From: Misgurnus anguillicaudatus
Taxonomy: Eukaryota > Chordata > Actinopteri > Cypriniformes > Cobitidae
Length of the DNA: 64,000 nucleotides
Assembly: GCF_027580225.2 (NCBI RefSeq)
Contig: NC_073351.2
Location: forward strand, 5,746,501 to 5,810,500
Reading direction: 5' to 3'
How positions within the stretch are numbered: the stretch's first letter is position 1; each line of letters begins with the position of its first letter. The notes beneath the pieces were generated by a model. The model did no database searches. It was not told where the DNA came from and saw only the letters and a program-made list of their open reading frames with translations. The translations under genes were made by a program, and so were the position numbers. Below are positions 1-12,337 of the stretch, piece by piece.

Positions 1-545
1 TCCAGAAGTGCAAGGGCCCTTAATATCGTCCTACCCCTCCCCCCTTAGTGGCGCCCCTGCATGGACCCTGTTAAGCACATTGTACTGTATCTCCACAATA
101 ATGAGAATGCTTGTCAAAAATGCAGTTTTGCACTGAAGTGACCTAAACTTTATTTGTTGGAGTAACTAGAAATTTTAAGTTAAATGTACTCAAGTTTAGG
201 TTCACATTATTTTTTGAGGGCAACTAATTTCCTAATTTTTTAAAGTAAATTTAACTTGCCTGGATTAACACCATGTGGTTCTTAGCTGTTGCAATTCATA
301 TTTTACATTGAACATTACAGCGGCGACTCAACAAAATACCAAACCTGTAATTCATATTTGAAGAGTTTATAAATCCATCTTGAATAATTTGGGTAAAAAC
401 GTGACAAGATGAAAACCACTATTTTCTGTTACAAACTTTCACATAGCATCTTTAGGTTATAATAACATAAAAAAATGTAAATCCATAATTTGATTTTCAA
501 AGATTTATTATAAAAACAGATGATTTCGCACGTAAATTATTAGAT
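1..545. other. AT-rich flank, no gene
   Basis: No coding sequence is visible. The first 60 bases end in a C-rich stretch (…ggcgcccctgc) that resembles the end of a hAT element, but no partner end lies in the window. The rest is AT-rich with no assignable structure; about 120-270 looks like degraded repeat. Confidence 0.4.
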
Positions 546-2418
546 GTTTATAAATGTCATTAAAGTATTATTTTGTTTTTGTTTGTTTGTTGATCACGAA
601 GTACAAAATAGATGAGGAAAACTAGGATTCCGTGGTGCGCTGTGATTTGTGGAGCGGATTTATTGCATTCTGCAGAAAAGGAGGAGTGGCGTTTATTGCG
701 TTTTGTGAAAAAGGGAGAAAAGATGACAGAATAACACGGCGGATATTGGATTTTGCTTAAAAATTAAGAATTTACTTTTAAATAGTGACCTGATATAATA
801 CTGATTTTGACAGTAACTCATTTTTTTTTTAATGGCGTTTATCACGTTTTGCAACCAAACTCTTCATTTATTGTATAGAGTTGTATTTCTTGTGTTCTGT
901 TTTTTTTAATGGCATGTCAACCGTTTGTGTTAACATCTGGCTCATTTGTTTATCCAACATGGGCTACCAGGTGACAGATAAATATGCACCATTTAGACAT
1001 CAACACACATTATTACAGTATATTGTTATTTGCATTTTATTATTTGTATTTGACTTCTTTATCTTTCCTCCTATCTATCTATAGCTCCAGGAAAGACCTG
1101 TAACCCATTTACTGTATGGATCATGGCTCACCAATTGAAAACTACTGATGTATCTCATTCCGCCTTAAAGCAATTAATTAAGTCACTGTTGACCTTTAGT
1201 AGAGAGGAGAACCCAACAGTCTCTGATTCTGTACAGATTCGTCTACTGGTGTTCCACCTGTTCAAAAGCCTGTTTTTGCCCCATTGAAATAAAAACCAAA
1301 TGTCAAGATCCAAAAGTCAAGATCATCAGAGATGTCCATAAGATATCCAATTAAAGATGTTATCTTCTTTACGACCCTTTCAACATAGAGAGAACTTTAG
1401 GATCAATTCAGAGTCAAGCTAAAGACATCCGGTTTCTCATCTCAGGTCATTTATTTGGCAGTAATGTAAAAACGGCACTCTCTATAGCTCAATGCCAGTT
1501 GCCCATTCAGCAAAGGTTTTATTAAAGACTGCCAGCAGGTTTGCCTCATTGCACTTTAAAATGACTTACTAACGTCCATAGGGATCCCATCAGTTCCTGG
1601 GCATGACCATTAGCTAAACCTTATACTGGAAAATACCATTCATGCACTGGTAATGGCCTCTCCAGTTCAGCACTTGCTTCCATTTGTACCTGTGGTACTC
1701 CTTTATAATAACCGTGCACTTCCCTAACAGTTGCCATTTAATGTCATTTTCAGTCAGATTTTCTTGTTCAAAGGCAGTATCAACCCTTTTATCTTTTTCT
1801 TGAAGTATTCTTGGGACTTTCTTTTTTTAGATATAACTATTGAGCTATTTTCCTGGGGCTATGTGCTCTACTGATGTCTGTTGAAGAACCTCACTGCTTG
1901 TATTTCTCATTAATACTTTAGCCAACTCATTGAACATAACCAGTCTTGAGGGAAATAATCAAAAGATGTTCAGTGTTCCAAGAAGTTCCAAGAGTTACAG
2001 TTTCTTGTTCGTCTAAACAATAATAATTTACACTGTGCCAGGACTGACAGACATGGATGACTGTGAAATGCAAAGTGCATGTAAGGAATTTTTTGAAAAA
2101 ATGAGTTACTGCCAAAATCAGTATTATATCAGGTCAGTATTTAAAAGTAAATTCTTAATTTTACCCAAAATCCAAAATCCGCCGTGTTATTCTGTCATCT
2201 TTTCTCCCTTTTTTCCCAAAACGCGATAAACGCCACTCCTCCTTTTCTACAAAATGCAATAAATTCTCTCCACAAATTACAGCGCACCATTCCACGCAAT
2301 GTAAACAAACAATGGCGGCGCGTTGAGTACACGGAATTCTAGTTTTCCTCTTCTACGTTGTACTTCGTGATCAACAAACAAACGAAAACAAAATAATACT
2401 TTAATGGCATTTATAAAC
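546..2418. mobile_element. DNA element with ~300-bp terminal inverted repeats
   Basis: Bases 546-826 reappear in reverse complement at about 2101-2418. Shared landmarks are gtttataaatg, tgttgatcacgaagtac, aaaaggaggagtggcg and gatgacagaataacacggcgga. The left arm lacks about 40 bp that the right arm carries (around 2293-2335). Arms this long around a 1.27-kb core indicate a TIR DNA transposon. The core (about 827-2100) holds no ORF of useful length, so the copy is non-autonomous or decayed. The superfamily was not resolved because no clean target-site duplication was found. Confidence 0.75.
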
Positions 2419-2668
2419 CTGTGGTGGTTTTCTTTGACGGGAATGAAATGTAAGACATCAACATGTTATCATTTACGCGAGAGGCACTCGGGAGACGGTT
2501 GCTTGTTCTCCCAACAGTATCAAGTTGCTCTCATGCTAACACATTGACCCCAGGGGATCTTATGAAAAACGTTACATTATTTCACTCAAAGTCAACGAAA
2601 ATCGAGCAGGACCAAAACATTTTACTGGTCGCTGTGAAAAAAGGACAAGTTCGGTATTTTACACTTAA

Positions 2669-3410
2669 AGCCCTGTTTTCAGATTATTTATGATGAAATA
2701 GAATGGTTTTGACTGAAATTTGGACATAAGATGCTGGCCCGAAATTTTGGGGTGTTTGTTGTATCACCTTCCACCTCTACAATGGCTATATAGGTGCACA
2801 GGAACAATCCTTCCTAAAATGCATTAAACTTTTGTTTACAAAGATGTGAAACTCACCGAGTGGTCAGGGGTGTTTACTGATATGCTCACACAAAAATCGC
2901 GTCAAAAGACGCTTTCCAACAGGTGTTTTAGCATTCGTTGTAAACTTGTGGACCTGTTTTTCCAAACGCCACACACCTGTATATTCTTCAGTTGAGAGCT
3001 TGAATAATAGACACTCCAGCCCAGTTGGTGGCGATAATCTGCCTTTGCCAATTGCAAGAATACAAACAACGTTTCCGGCGCCGAGTAATACCGTACCTCA
3101 CAGCACATCTAATACAAGTCAATGCACTTGGACAAAAACTACGATAAAACCTGTTGGAAAGCATCTTTTGCAACGATTTTTGTGTGAGCATATCAGTGAA
3201 CTACCCTGACCACTCGGTGAGTTTCACATTTTCACTTTGTAAATGAAAGTTTATTGCATTTTAGGAAGGATTGTTCCTGTCCACCTATACGCCCATTGTA
3301 GAGGTGGGGGCTAATACAACAAACACCCGAAAATTCTCGGGGCAGCCGCATATGTTGAAATTTCAGTCAAAACCGTTCAATTTCATCATAAACAATCTTA
3401 AAACGGGGCT
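2669..3410. mobile_element. TTAA-flanked foldback MITE, 742 bp
   Basis: The element is bounded by TTAA at 2665-2668 and 3411-3414. The left end AGCCCTGTTTTCAGATT matches the reverse complement of the right end (AGCCCCGTTTTAAGATT). The arms run inward for about 270 bp with shared blocks such as aggaaggattgttcctg and gtgaaactcaccgagtggtcagg. An inner pair around 2905-2935 and 3150-3185 (caacaggtgtt / acctgttgg) extends the palindrome. TTAA duplication is typical of piggyBac and Kolobok transposases. Short reading frames inside it are by-products. Confidence 0.8.
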
Positions 3411-4167
3411 TTAAAGGGGCAGTGAATTTGTTGATTTTATTGTTTTAAACTGTTTTCTGATGTCTACTTATGATGTTCGGGTGATTTTTACATTTAAAAA
3501 CATCAAAAGCAATAAGTAATAGGCTATTTTGTAACATGGACTAGTGGCTCTCTGGAGAAAAGCTTCGTTTGAAGGGGTGGGCTGCATTGAAGAACTGAAT
3601 GTAAACACCCACTGCTATGATTGGACAGCTTCATTCCCCGTGATTACATGTGGGGAAATGTTTTAAAAACATTAATGTGTTAAAATAGCAGCCGAACACG
3701 TATGTGTTTGAGTCACAAAAGATTCTGGGTGTTAAAGATGATACACGTAAATGACAATACGTATAGTAAAGTATAAACAAAACTTTAAACTCGACGTGAC
3801 TAAATTACCGTATACAACACAGTAAGCGCGCATCACATCTACTGGTATGTTAACATCAGGCACCCAGCACTGACTCTGTTGGTACTATTTTCCACGCAAC
3901 AACTCCTTGGCATTTGACTTACAGACACAGCTACTAGCCTACAACACAATGCACGTCTCTTCTTTCTGCCTCTCGGTTGCGCGTGCAACCAGTTAATGAC
4001 CGTGCAACCCTGTTACATGTTCGTCTACCGTTGTATCATGGGAAATAGTGAGTGAGCGAGTGTACATCGAATGTACCCTCAAAGTCAGAGTGCATTGTAG
4101 TACGAATGTAAGGAATGAAGTTGTTCACTAAGGTTTCGGACACAACTACAAAATGACGGAGACCAAA
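3411..4167. other. Probable left part of another TTAA element, then unique DNA
   Basis: Immediately after the shared TTAA at 3411, the sequence aaggggcagtgaatttg looks like the start of a second TTAA-type repeat, with about 250 bp of repeat-like sequence. No matching right end is visible, so it is truncated or abuts the 2669-3410 insertion. The remainder up to the Tc1 element has no recognisable gene. Confidence 0.35.
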
Positions 4168-4169
4168 TA

Positions 4170-4374
4170 CAGTTGAAAGAAAAAGTATGTGAACCCTTTG
4201 GGCTTACTTGGATTTCTTCATAAATTGGTCATAAAATGTGTTCTGATCTTCATCTAAGTCACAACAATAGAGAAACACAGTCTAATACCGCACAAGCATT
4301 ATACGTTTTCATGTTTTTATTGAACACAACATGTAAACATTCATAGTGCAGGGTGGAAAAAGTATGTGAAACCC
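4170..4374 (+). repeat. Left IR/DR of the Tc1 element
   Basis: The outer direct repeat (gaaagaaaaagtatgtgaac, 4174-4193) and the inner one (ggaaaaagtatgtgaaaccc, near 4354-4374) are about 165 bp apart. In IR/DR elements both are transposase binding sites. Confidence 0.85.
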
Positions 4375-4540
4375 TAGGCTAATGACTTCTCCAAGAACTA
4401 ATTGGAGCCAGGTGTCAGCCAACCTGGGGTCCAATCAATGTGATGAGATTGGATGTGTTGATTAAAGCTGCCCTGTCCAATAAAAAACACACCCCAGTTT
4501 TGAGTCTGCTGTGGTGAAAAAGCATTGTCTGATGTAAACC

Positions 4541-5538
<998 letters not shown>

Positions 5539-5539
5539 A

Positions 5540-5753
5540 CCCAAAGGTTCACATACTTTTTCCACCCTGCACTATGAATGTTTACATGTTGTGTTTAATA
5601 AAAACATGAAAACGTATAATGCTTGTGTGGTATTAGTTTAAGCAGACTGTGTTTCTCTATTGTTGTGACTTAGAGATCAGAACACATTTTATGACCAATT
5701 TATGAAGAAATCCAAGTAAGCCCAAAGGGTTCACATACTTTTTCTTTCAACTT
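5540..5753 (-). repeat. Right IR/DR of the Tc1 element
   Basis: This is the reverse complement of the left TIR, with the inner repeat at about 5546-5568 (ggttcacatactttttccac) and the outer repeat at 5728-5748. It is well preserved: only scattered differences separate the two TIRs, for example gtctaata / tattagttt. Confidence 0.85.
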
Positions 5754-5755
5754 TA

Positions 5756-6459
5756 TAATGCACTATATAGGAGATAGGGAGCAATTTTATTTCAGACACA
5801 GCTTCAGAATATTTTAGACATTGTCCTGGTACCTGAATTAAGGCTATTTCTTCATCCACTCGACTTTTAAACTAATCATGTTGTCATTTTCACTTTCACG
5901 CCTCTCTTTCCTTAACCATAATTAGTCTCTTAAGTTTCATGAGTGTTAACAATCACTCAGAATGGCTGAGTTGCATTAACTGAATCTGGACATGGTGAAC
6001 AATCAGAAATCAGTGGCTGTTCCATGTGGAGAGAAACCCTGCTACATTGAGTTTATAATTTGCCGTTTTCAAGCCATACTTGAGTTTAATAAAATTTTTC
6101 ACAGTCACTGGTCATTATAGCTGTTCTAAAACTTATTTTAAAACCACCCTCTACTCTGCTGTAGGTATTGTCCTTTAACCAACATGGTTAACCAAATAAA
6201 TGCTTTTATTTTCCACCATTGCCGAAGTGAAAGACTTCATTTAAAAATGATTTACATCATAAAGGTGTAACGATAGTCCAGACATATGTGCATTTATTGA
6301 TGCACAACACAGGTAAGTAAAGAGATAAACTATGGCTTAAAGTCCTTAGTCATATTGTGGAGTGTAATGATATTGGTTTCCTTTTACCATGGCAGGTACT
6401 GAAGAGATTTTGTGAGAGGAGGGTATAAAGATGGTTCCAAGAGCTTGTAAGTCATAGGT
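5756..6459. other. No gene seen
   Basis: AT-rich sequence between the Tc1 copy and the LINE. No ORF, inverted repeat or known repeat end could be supported. Confidence 0.5.
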
Positions 6460-9050
6460 ACTATTGATTAACGACATTAGTGATCACCTGCCAGTTTTTA
6501 CAATGTATGATAGTAACTACAAGAGAAATCAACCAGAGGAAAAACAAATATGTAGTAGAATGAGGACAGAGGTAACTATGAATGCTTTAAAGAATGACTT
6601 GCTAGCACAAAATTGGGAAATTGTTTATAAAGAAATTGATGTTGAAACTGCATATAACACATTTTTAAGACTATTCACAACATTGTATGATAAAAACTGC
6701 CCAATTATACAATACCACAGTAAACGAAAATATACAGATAAACCATGGCTTACTAAAGGATTACAAAATGCTTGTAAAAAGAAAAATACACTATATAGAG
6801 AATTTATAAACCAAAGAACGAGAGAGGCAGAAAATAAATATAAAAAATATAAAAATAAGTTAAACAATATCTTACGGGTATGCAAAAAAGTAAATAGTAA
6901 AATAGTAAATTGTTGAATAGAAATAGAAATAATATTAAAGGAATATGGGACATATTAAACAGTATAATTACAAATAATTCTGGGCAACGAAGCTATCCTC
7001 ATTATTTTATTGATAATAATACTATAAAGGACAATATGGGTGATGTGGTTAATAGCTTTAATAATTTTTTTGTGAGTGTTGCACCAAATTTGGCTGAAGA
7101 AATTCCAGACCCATTGTTATCTGAAGATTGGAGTGATAATTTAATAGAAAAGAATCCAAACTCAATGTTTCTTACTGAGGTGGAAGAAAAAGAAATAATA
7201 GACATTGTAGACAGTTTTAAATACAAAACATCTACTGATTGCAATGACATTGATATGAAACTTATAAAAAGGGTAATTGAGGGGATCTCTAAACCAATTA
7301 CATATATCTGTAATCTATCATTTCACACCGGTAAATTCCCAAACAAAATGAAAATGGCAAAAGTTGTTCCGTTATATAAAACTGGGGATAAACATAATTT
7401 CACAAATTACAGGACTATTTCTTTATTACCACAATTTTCCAAAATTCTAGAAAAACTATTTTTAAATAGATTAGATACATTTTTAGATAAACAAAAAATA
7501 CTTTCTGATAGTCAATATGGTTTTAGATCAAATAGCTCAACATCAATGGCATTAATTGATTAAATTGAGGAAATCACAAATGCTTTAGAACACAAACAGT
7601 ATACAGTTGGAGTCTTCATCGATCTTAAAAAAGCTTTTGACACAATCAATCATAACATATTAATCAATAAATTGGAGCGGTATGGGATCAGGGGTATAGT
7701 ATTGCACTGGTTGAAAAGTTATTTAAGTGATAGGAAACAATTTGTGAAGTTAGGGGAATATTCATCGTCCTGTTTAGACATTACTTGTGGTGTCCCCCAG
7801 GGGTCAGTTCTGGGTCCAAAATTGTTCTTATTATACATAAATGATATATGCAAAGTTACAAAAGAAAGTAAAACTAGTTCTTTTTGCTGATGATACAAAT
7901 ATTTTTGGTTCTAGGGGGGATTTACAGGGGCTAATGGAAACTATTACTTCTGCAATGTGTAAATTAAAAAGATGGTTTGATAGAAATAAATTATCATTAA
8001 ACATTAATAAAACCAACTTCATGTTATTTGGTAACTTCAAAAAGAGTATACAAGTCCGGATACAGGTAGATGGTGTGGATATAGAACGGGTAAGTGAAAA
8101 TAAGTTTCTTGGGGTAATAATAGATGACAGATTATGTTGGAAATCTCATATAAAACATGTACACAATAAACTTTCAAGAAGTATTTCAATACTAAACAAA
8201 GTGAAACATGTTCTGAACTACAAATCACTCCACCTTCTTTACTGTGCACTGATATTACCTTATTTAAATTACTGTGCGGTGGTTTGGGGTAATACTTACC
8301 GATGTAGACTCTTATCTGTAATTATTTTGCAAAAGAGAGCCTTGAGGATCATTCATGGTGTCGGTTATAGAGATCACACAAATGTATTATTTTTAAAATC
8401 AAAGACATTGAAATTTACTGATCTGGTTTATATTCAAACAGCACAAATAATGTATAAGGCAAAAAATAACCTACTCCCTGACAATATTCAACAACTTTTT
8501 TTTAAAGAGAAGGGAGATATAATATAAGAGGTGAGTTCAATTTTAAACAATTGTGTGTCCGTACAACATTAAAATGTTTTTGTGTTTCAATATGTGGAGT
8601 GAAGTTGTGGAACAGATTACGTTTAACACTTAAACAATGTCCAAGCATGACTCAGTTTAAAAACTGCTGTAAAAATAAGGTATTTGCAAGGTACATAGAG
8701 GAAGAAGGTCATTAGTTATGTGATAGTTTCTTTATTAGATCTTTATTTTATTTCTATGCTATTGTTTGTTTATTTATGTTTGTATTTTTGGTGTTTGGAA
8801 ACAAATTGATTAATATCAATGCCGGCCAACCGGTTTTCAATTGGAGAGGGGGTAGGATTAAATAAGCTTATGCTTCTTCCTACTCCTTTTCGGACATGTG
8901 TAAGTTAAAATTGTTTTCTTGTTTTCCATTTTAAAATAGAGAAAAGGGGAAAAACGTATAATTATTATTATTATGATTGTTTGTTTTGTTTTACTTTTTT
9001 TATTGCATGTTCAAAATAAAATCTATTCATTCATTCATTCAATCATTCAA
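6460..9050 (+). mobile_element. 5'-truncated non-LTR retrotransposon (LINE)
   Basis: The insertion runs from the last residues of an apurinic-like endonuclease domain through reverse transcriptase to a 3' tail of attcattcattc repeats (about 9023-9049). 5' truncation and a short-repeat 3' tail instead of poly(A) are usual for CR1/L2/Jockey-group LINEs. The 3' UTR (8716-9020) holds the block cttcttcctactccttttcgg, a sequence type common at fish LINE/SINE 3' ends. The exact clade could not be fixed from motifs alone. Confidence 0.85.
6464..8715 (+). pseudogene. LINE ORF2: endonuclease end, reverse transcriptase, C-terminal domain
   Basis: ISDHLPVF near the start is the C-terminal SDH motif of an endonuclease-exonuclease-phosphatase domain. 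RT motifs follow in order: NYRTISLLPQFSKILEKL, SQYGFRSNSSTSMAL, VFIDLKKAFDTINH (motif A), GVPQGSVLGPKLFLLYIND (motif B), LFADDTNIF (motif C with the catalytic DD) and FLGVIIDDRL. The C-terminal part reads GVKLWNRLRLTLKQ and ends at TAG 8713-8715. The frame is broken by shifts near 6900, near 7865 and near 8515, and by an in-frame TAA at 7561-7563. The product would copy its own RNA at a nicked target; this copy cannot. Confidence 0.9.
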
Positions 9051-10539
9051 ATCAAAGACAACAGAAAATTTTGCTTTAAAAGGTTTGAGCGTCTTTGAAC
9101 AATTCTTAATGGAACAACCACACTTACCTGACCCCATGGACTTTTAAAAAATTTGCACATCCCACATACTACATACACACAACTTATACTATCAAAATGC
9201 ACATTACCACCTCAACTGTGTGCTTTTGCACTTGGCCCACTTTATACACCCTGCACTAATTTACCTAAATGCCATTTTCTCTTTTGATGTTTATTTTTAG
9301 TAAAAGATTTGGAACAATTTTTTAAATTATTGTAGGCCTATATGTTACTGTCATTGTTATGCACCAGTACACCAAGACAAATGCCTTGTATATGTTAACC
9401 AGCAGTAATATGAGCAATAAGGATGATTTTGATCTATAACAGAAGGTCTTCTTCCAGAACCCCATGTGATGTCACACAGCAAAATCACCAGGGTTAAATG
9501 TGCACTGCTGGTGTATGAGGCTCATTGTGTATACTGTATGAGTCTCACCCCATGCTACACCTCTATAAGGAATTCATTGAGAGTAACATTAAAACATTGA
9601 AATATATTAATAAATGCTTTATGACTAGTAAAAAATATTTGTGGTAAATATTTAGTTTTTCAAACACTTCTCATTGGTAGGTGAGGCCAGTTACTATATA
9701 TAACACATGCTTTGTCTTGAATGTAGATGAGATCAGATACAACACCTTTTTATAACCTCTTAAATTGCTCAGATTTATACATGTATGACAGTGTTTTTAT
9801 CCTGGGCTTCAGACGTGACCTGTAAGACCTGACAGATATATTGGTCATATTTTCTCTCAGTGAACAGCAAATATTTCACACTGGAAACTCATCTGACCTT
9901 TGTTTCTTGCAGATGTAAGTCTGTTTGTGTCTGATGTGCACAAGTGTGTGTACTATTTTTTCAATACTTAAACACTACTCGTATTAGAAATCTTATTTTG
10001 CTGCACACCACGTCTGTTTCATTCATTGATTGCATATTTTTATGGCCCCCATGTTCACATTCTTTATGACTCAAGATATTAATCATATTTTGCTTCAATA
10101 CATAAAAGCAACCAAAACACATTTTATTTTAACACCAGACCAAAGACACAAACACAAATGAATTAGTCAGCAATTTAAGGCGATGACAGCCAGTTTTGTC
10201 TTCATTACGCTTAGAGAATCCAATTTAGCCACAATAAATGCAGTTGTGTTTGCCGTGTAGGACGACAAAGTTCCAGCAGGGTCAGAGGTTTGTGTATTGT
10301 AGGGAATTGTTCTTGGCTGTTTTATTTTAGCAGGACCATGATTTAAGACCCTGTCAGAGGTCCACTTTACACCGATGTCTTCTTCCACATCTCATGTAGA
10401 AGAGCTAGAATCGATTTTAGAGTCTGATAGGACAAAATCACACAGATAGCCCTGTGTTCATTATAGAAACCACTCAACTCACTGTCCAAACATATCTGTT
10501 GTAGCGCTAACATGGACAAAACACTTCAAGGCCAAAAAT
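9051..10539. other. No gene seen
   Basis: AT-rich intergenic or intronic DNA. A few simple motifs are present, but no coding region, RNA gene or assignable repeat was found. Confidence 0.45.
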
Positions 10540-10820
10540 ACATTGATCATATAATTGGTAGTGTTGCTACAGTGTGTGGGATGGGGTTGTGATGTTGGAA
10601 AGGGAAAAGGGAACACTATCTCATGGCAATTTGTACGTATTTTACTAATTCATATTAATTCATATGACCAGATTATTACTTTTTTTGTACAATTTGCTTG
10701 TGCCTCTGTGACGTTTGGGTTAGGGGTGGGGTTTCATTATGTTTTTGTATGATTCACTTATTAGCCAACTCATAAAATATGTACGAATTTACATGAAATC
10801 AGGCTGGGATTGTATGTCTT
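10540..10820. repeat. Probable degraded MITE
   Basis: Partial internal symmetry (ttgtacgtattttac … gtacgaatttacatg) flanks a G-rich centre (gtttgggttaggggtgggg), a layout seen in many cyprinid non-autonomous DNA elements. The ends are not clear and no TSD was identified. Confidence 0.35.
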
Positions 10821-11373
10821 GAGCTAAAAATTATCTGATTTGTTTTGTATTACACATGTTGATACATTGTGACACAATTAATGCTTTATTCAATTGATTA
10901 CTATTGCTATACAATATTTCCTTAAAGAGCACCTATTTCATTGCTAAAAAAATGTTATTTTGTGTATTTGGTATAATACAATGTGTTTGCGTGGTTTATG
11001 GTTAAAACCTCACATTATTTTCCACATACCGTACATTTTTGTACTGTAGCTCCAGATATTCTGCTTTCCTCAAACGCTCTGATTTTGTACAAAGCTCATC
11101 AATTTAAAAAACTCTGTGCCCCTGATTGGCCAACAAATCTGTACGTTGTGATTGGCCTGAATACTTCTGATGTCAACCGGAAATGTGACGCTCTTACCAT
11201 GTTTGAAAGATTTGCTCACAATGCAATGCTAACAGGAGTTAACTTACAGGCTGTGAGTCAGAAGCAGGATGAATTATGATGATGTCGGTCTTGTCCACGT
11301 CAACGGGCGATCCCCAGAAAGTAAACTTTTGCCTACAATCCATGTGTTTGTGGTAGTTCAAGAAAAGGACTAA

Positions 11374-11934
11374 GGGGTGGTTTCCCGGACAGGGATTAGA
11401 CTAGTCCTAGACTAAAATAAATGTAAGAACTGTCCAAACTGCAAACAACTGGCACTGACATATCTTAAAATACATCAGTGCCCTTTGTTTTGCCCTAAAA
11501 ATGCACACAAGTAATGTTTCTAGTAAGGTATGTTTGTTAAAACTATTTATATTTCCTAATTAAACTAAGGCCTAGTCCTAGCTTAAAGGCGGAGTCCACG
11601 ATGTTTGAAAGCCAATGTTGATATTTGAAATCACCTAAACAAATACGCCCCTACCCCAATAGAATCTGGACCTTCTTTTGATAGACCCGCCCCACACATA
11701 CGCAACCCGGCAAGGATGTCGTTAGTAGACACGCTCCTTACTGTTATAGCAAATCAGCAGTAAGGAGCGTGTCTACTAACGACATCCTTGCCGGGTTGCG
11801 TATGTGTGGGGCGGGTCTATCAAAAGAAGGTCCAGATTCTATTGGTTTTGGTAGTCGGCCCGTCTCCTTTTCCAAAGCGTTTTTCAAACATCGTGGACTC
11901 CGCCTTTAAGCTGATCCCTGTCCGGGAAACCACC
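11374..11934. mobile_element. MITE with GTGGTTTCCCGGACAGGGAT ends
   Basis: The left end gtggtttcccggacagggat (from about 11377) is matched by the right end atccctgtccgggaaaccac (about 11914-11933). The element lies inside the family A copy and is itself split by the TTAA foldback at 11587-11905. Its target duplication could not be settled. Confidence 0.75.
11587..11905. mobile_element. TTAA foldback with a perfect 88-bp hairpin
   Basis: TTAA flanks lie at 11583-11586 and 11906-11909; the ends are AGGCGGAGTCCACGATG and its reverse complement. Bases 11656-11743 and 11758-11845 are exact reverse complements over 88 bp, separated by a 14-base loop. Such a perfect arm suggests a recent insertion or recent arm-to-arm gene conversion. 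No protein is encoded. Confidence 0.88.
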
Positions 11935-12149
11935 ACTATAACTCTAACTGGAGAAGATAACTCGGGTCATCGTTTACTTTGGGGTTTGTACCTTTTGCGT
12001 ATCTTTAACATAAACTAAGACACACTTACACTCCAAAGGAAATGTAAAATTGTGAATTGGACCATAGTTGCTCTTTAACATTTGTGCTTAAAACAGCATA
12101 AACTATTAATATATGATTATTAATGATATGTAAACTGTATATACGTGTT

Positions 12150-12337
12150 AACAGTAGTAAATCCATTAGCTAACATGAACTAAAATGAACAATGTAGTTT
12201 TTCATTATTTATTCATCTTTGTTAATGTAGTTAATAATTGTTAATGTTCGTTCATTGTACATTATAAACTTACAGAATGTTAAGAGTTGCAACTTTTTTA
12301 AAATGCATTAGTAAATGCTGAAATGCACATGAACTAA
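12150..12337. repeat. Older repeat (gttagttaatgtt type), left part
   Basis: A string of taatgttaac/gttagtta-like words (aactaaaatgaacaatg, aatgtagttaataattgttaatg) is typical of an abundant AT-rich fish repeat. It resumes after the 12338-13410 insertion as gattaataaatgctgtag…gttcattgttagtt (13414-13462). Confidence 0.55.

Larger units (their letters stand above)
10926..12074 (-). mobile_element. TTAA MITE of family A, with nested insertions
   Basis: TTAA flanks lie at 10922-10925 and 12075-12078. The ends AGAGCACCTATT and …TTGCTCT are inverted. Interior blocks (ccaaccacaac-like promoter-free DNA, cagctcatcaattt, gatgatgtcggtcttgtc, ggggtttgtaccttttgc) recur in reverse orientation in the copies at 35050-35583 and 20337-25161, which defines the family. 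The middle is occupied by the element at 11374-11934. Without that insertion the copy is about 590 bp. No transposase is encoded. Confidence 0.8.

Noticed and set aside
2463..3209. Small ORFs around the foldback at 2669-3410
   Set aside because: They lie in or across palindromic transposon arms and mirror each other on both strands.
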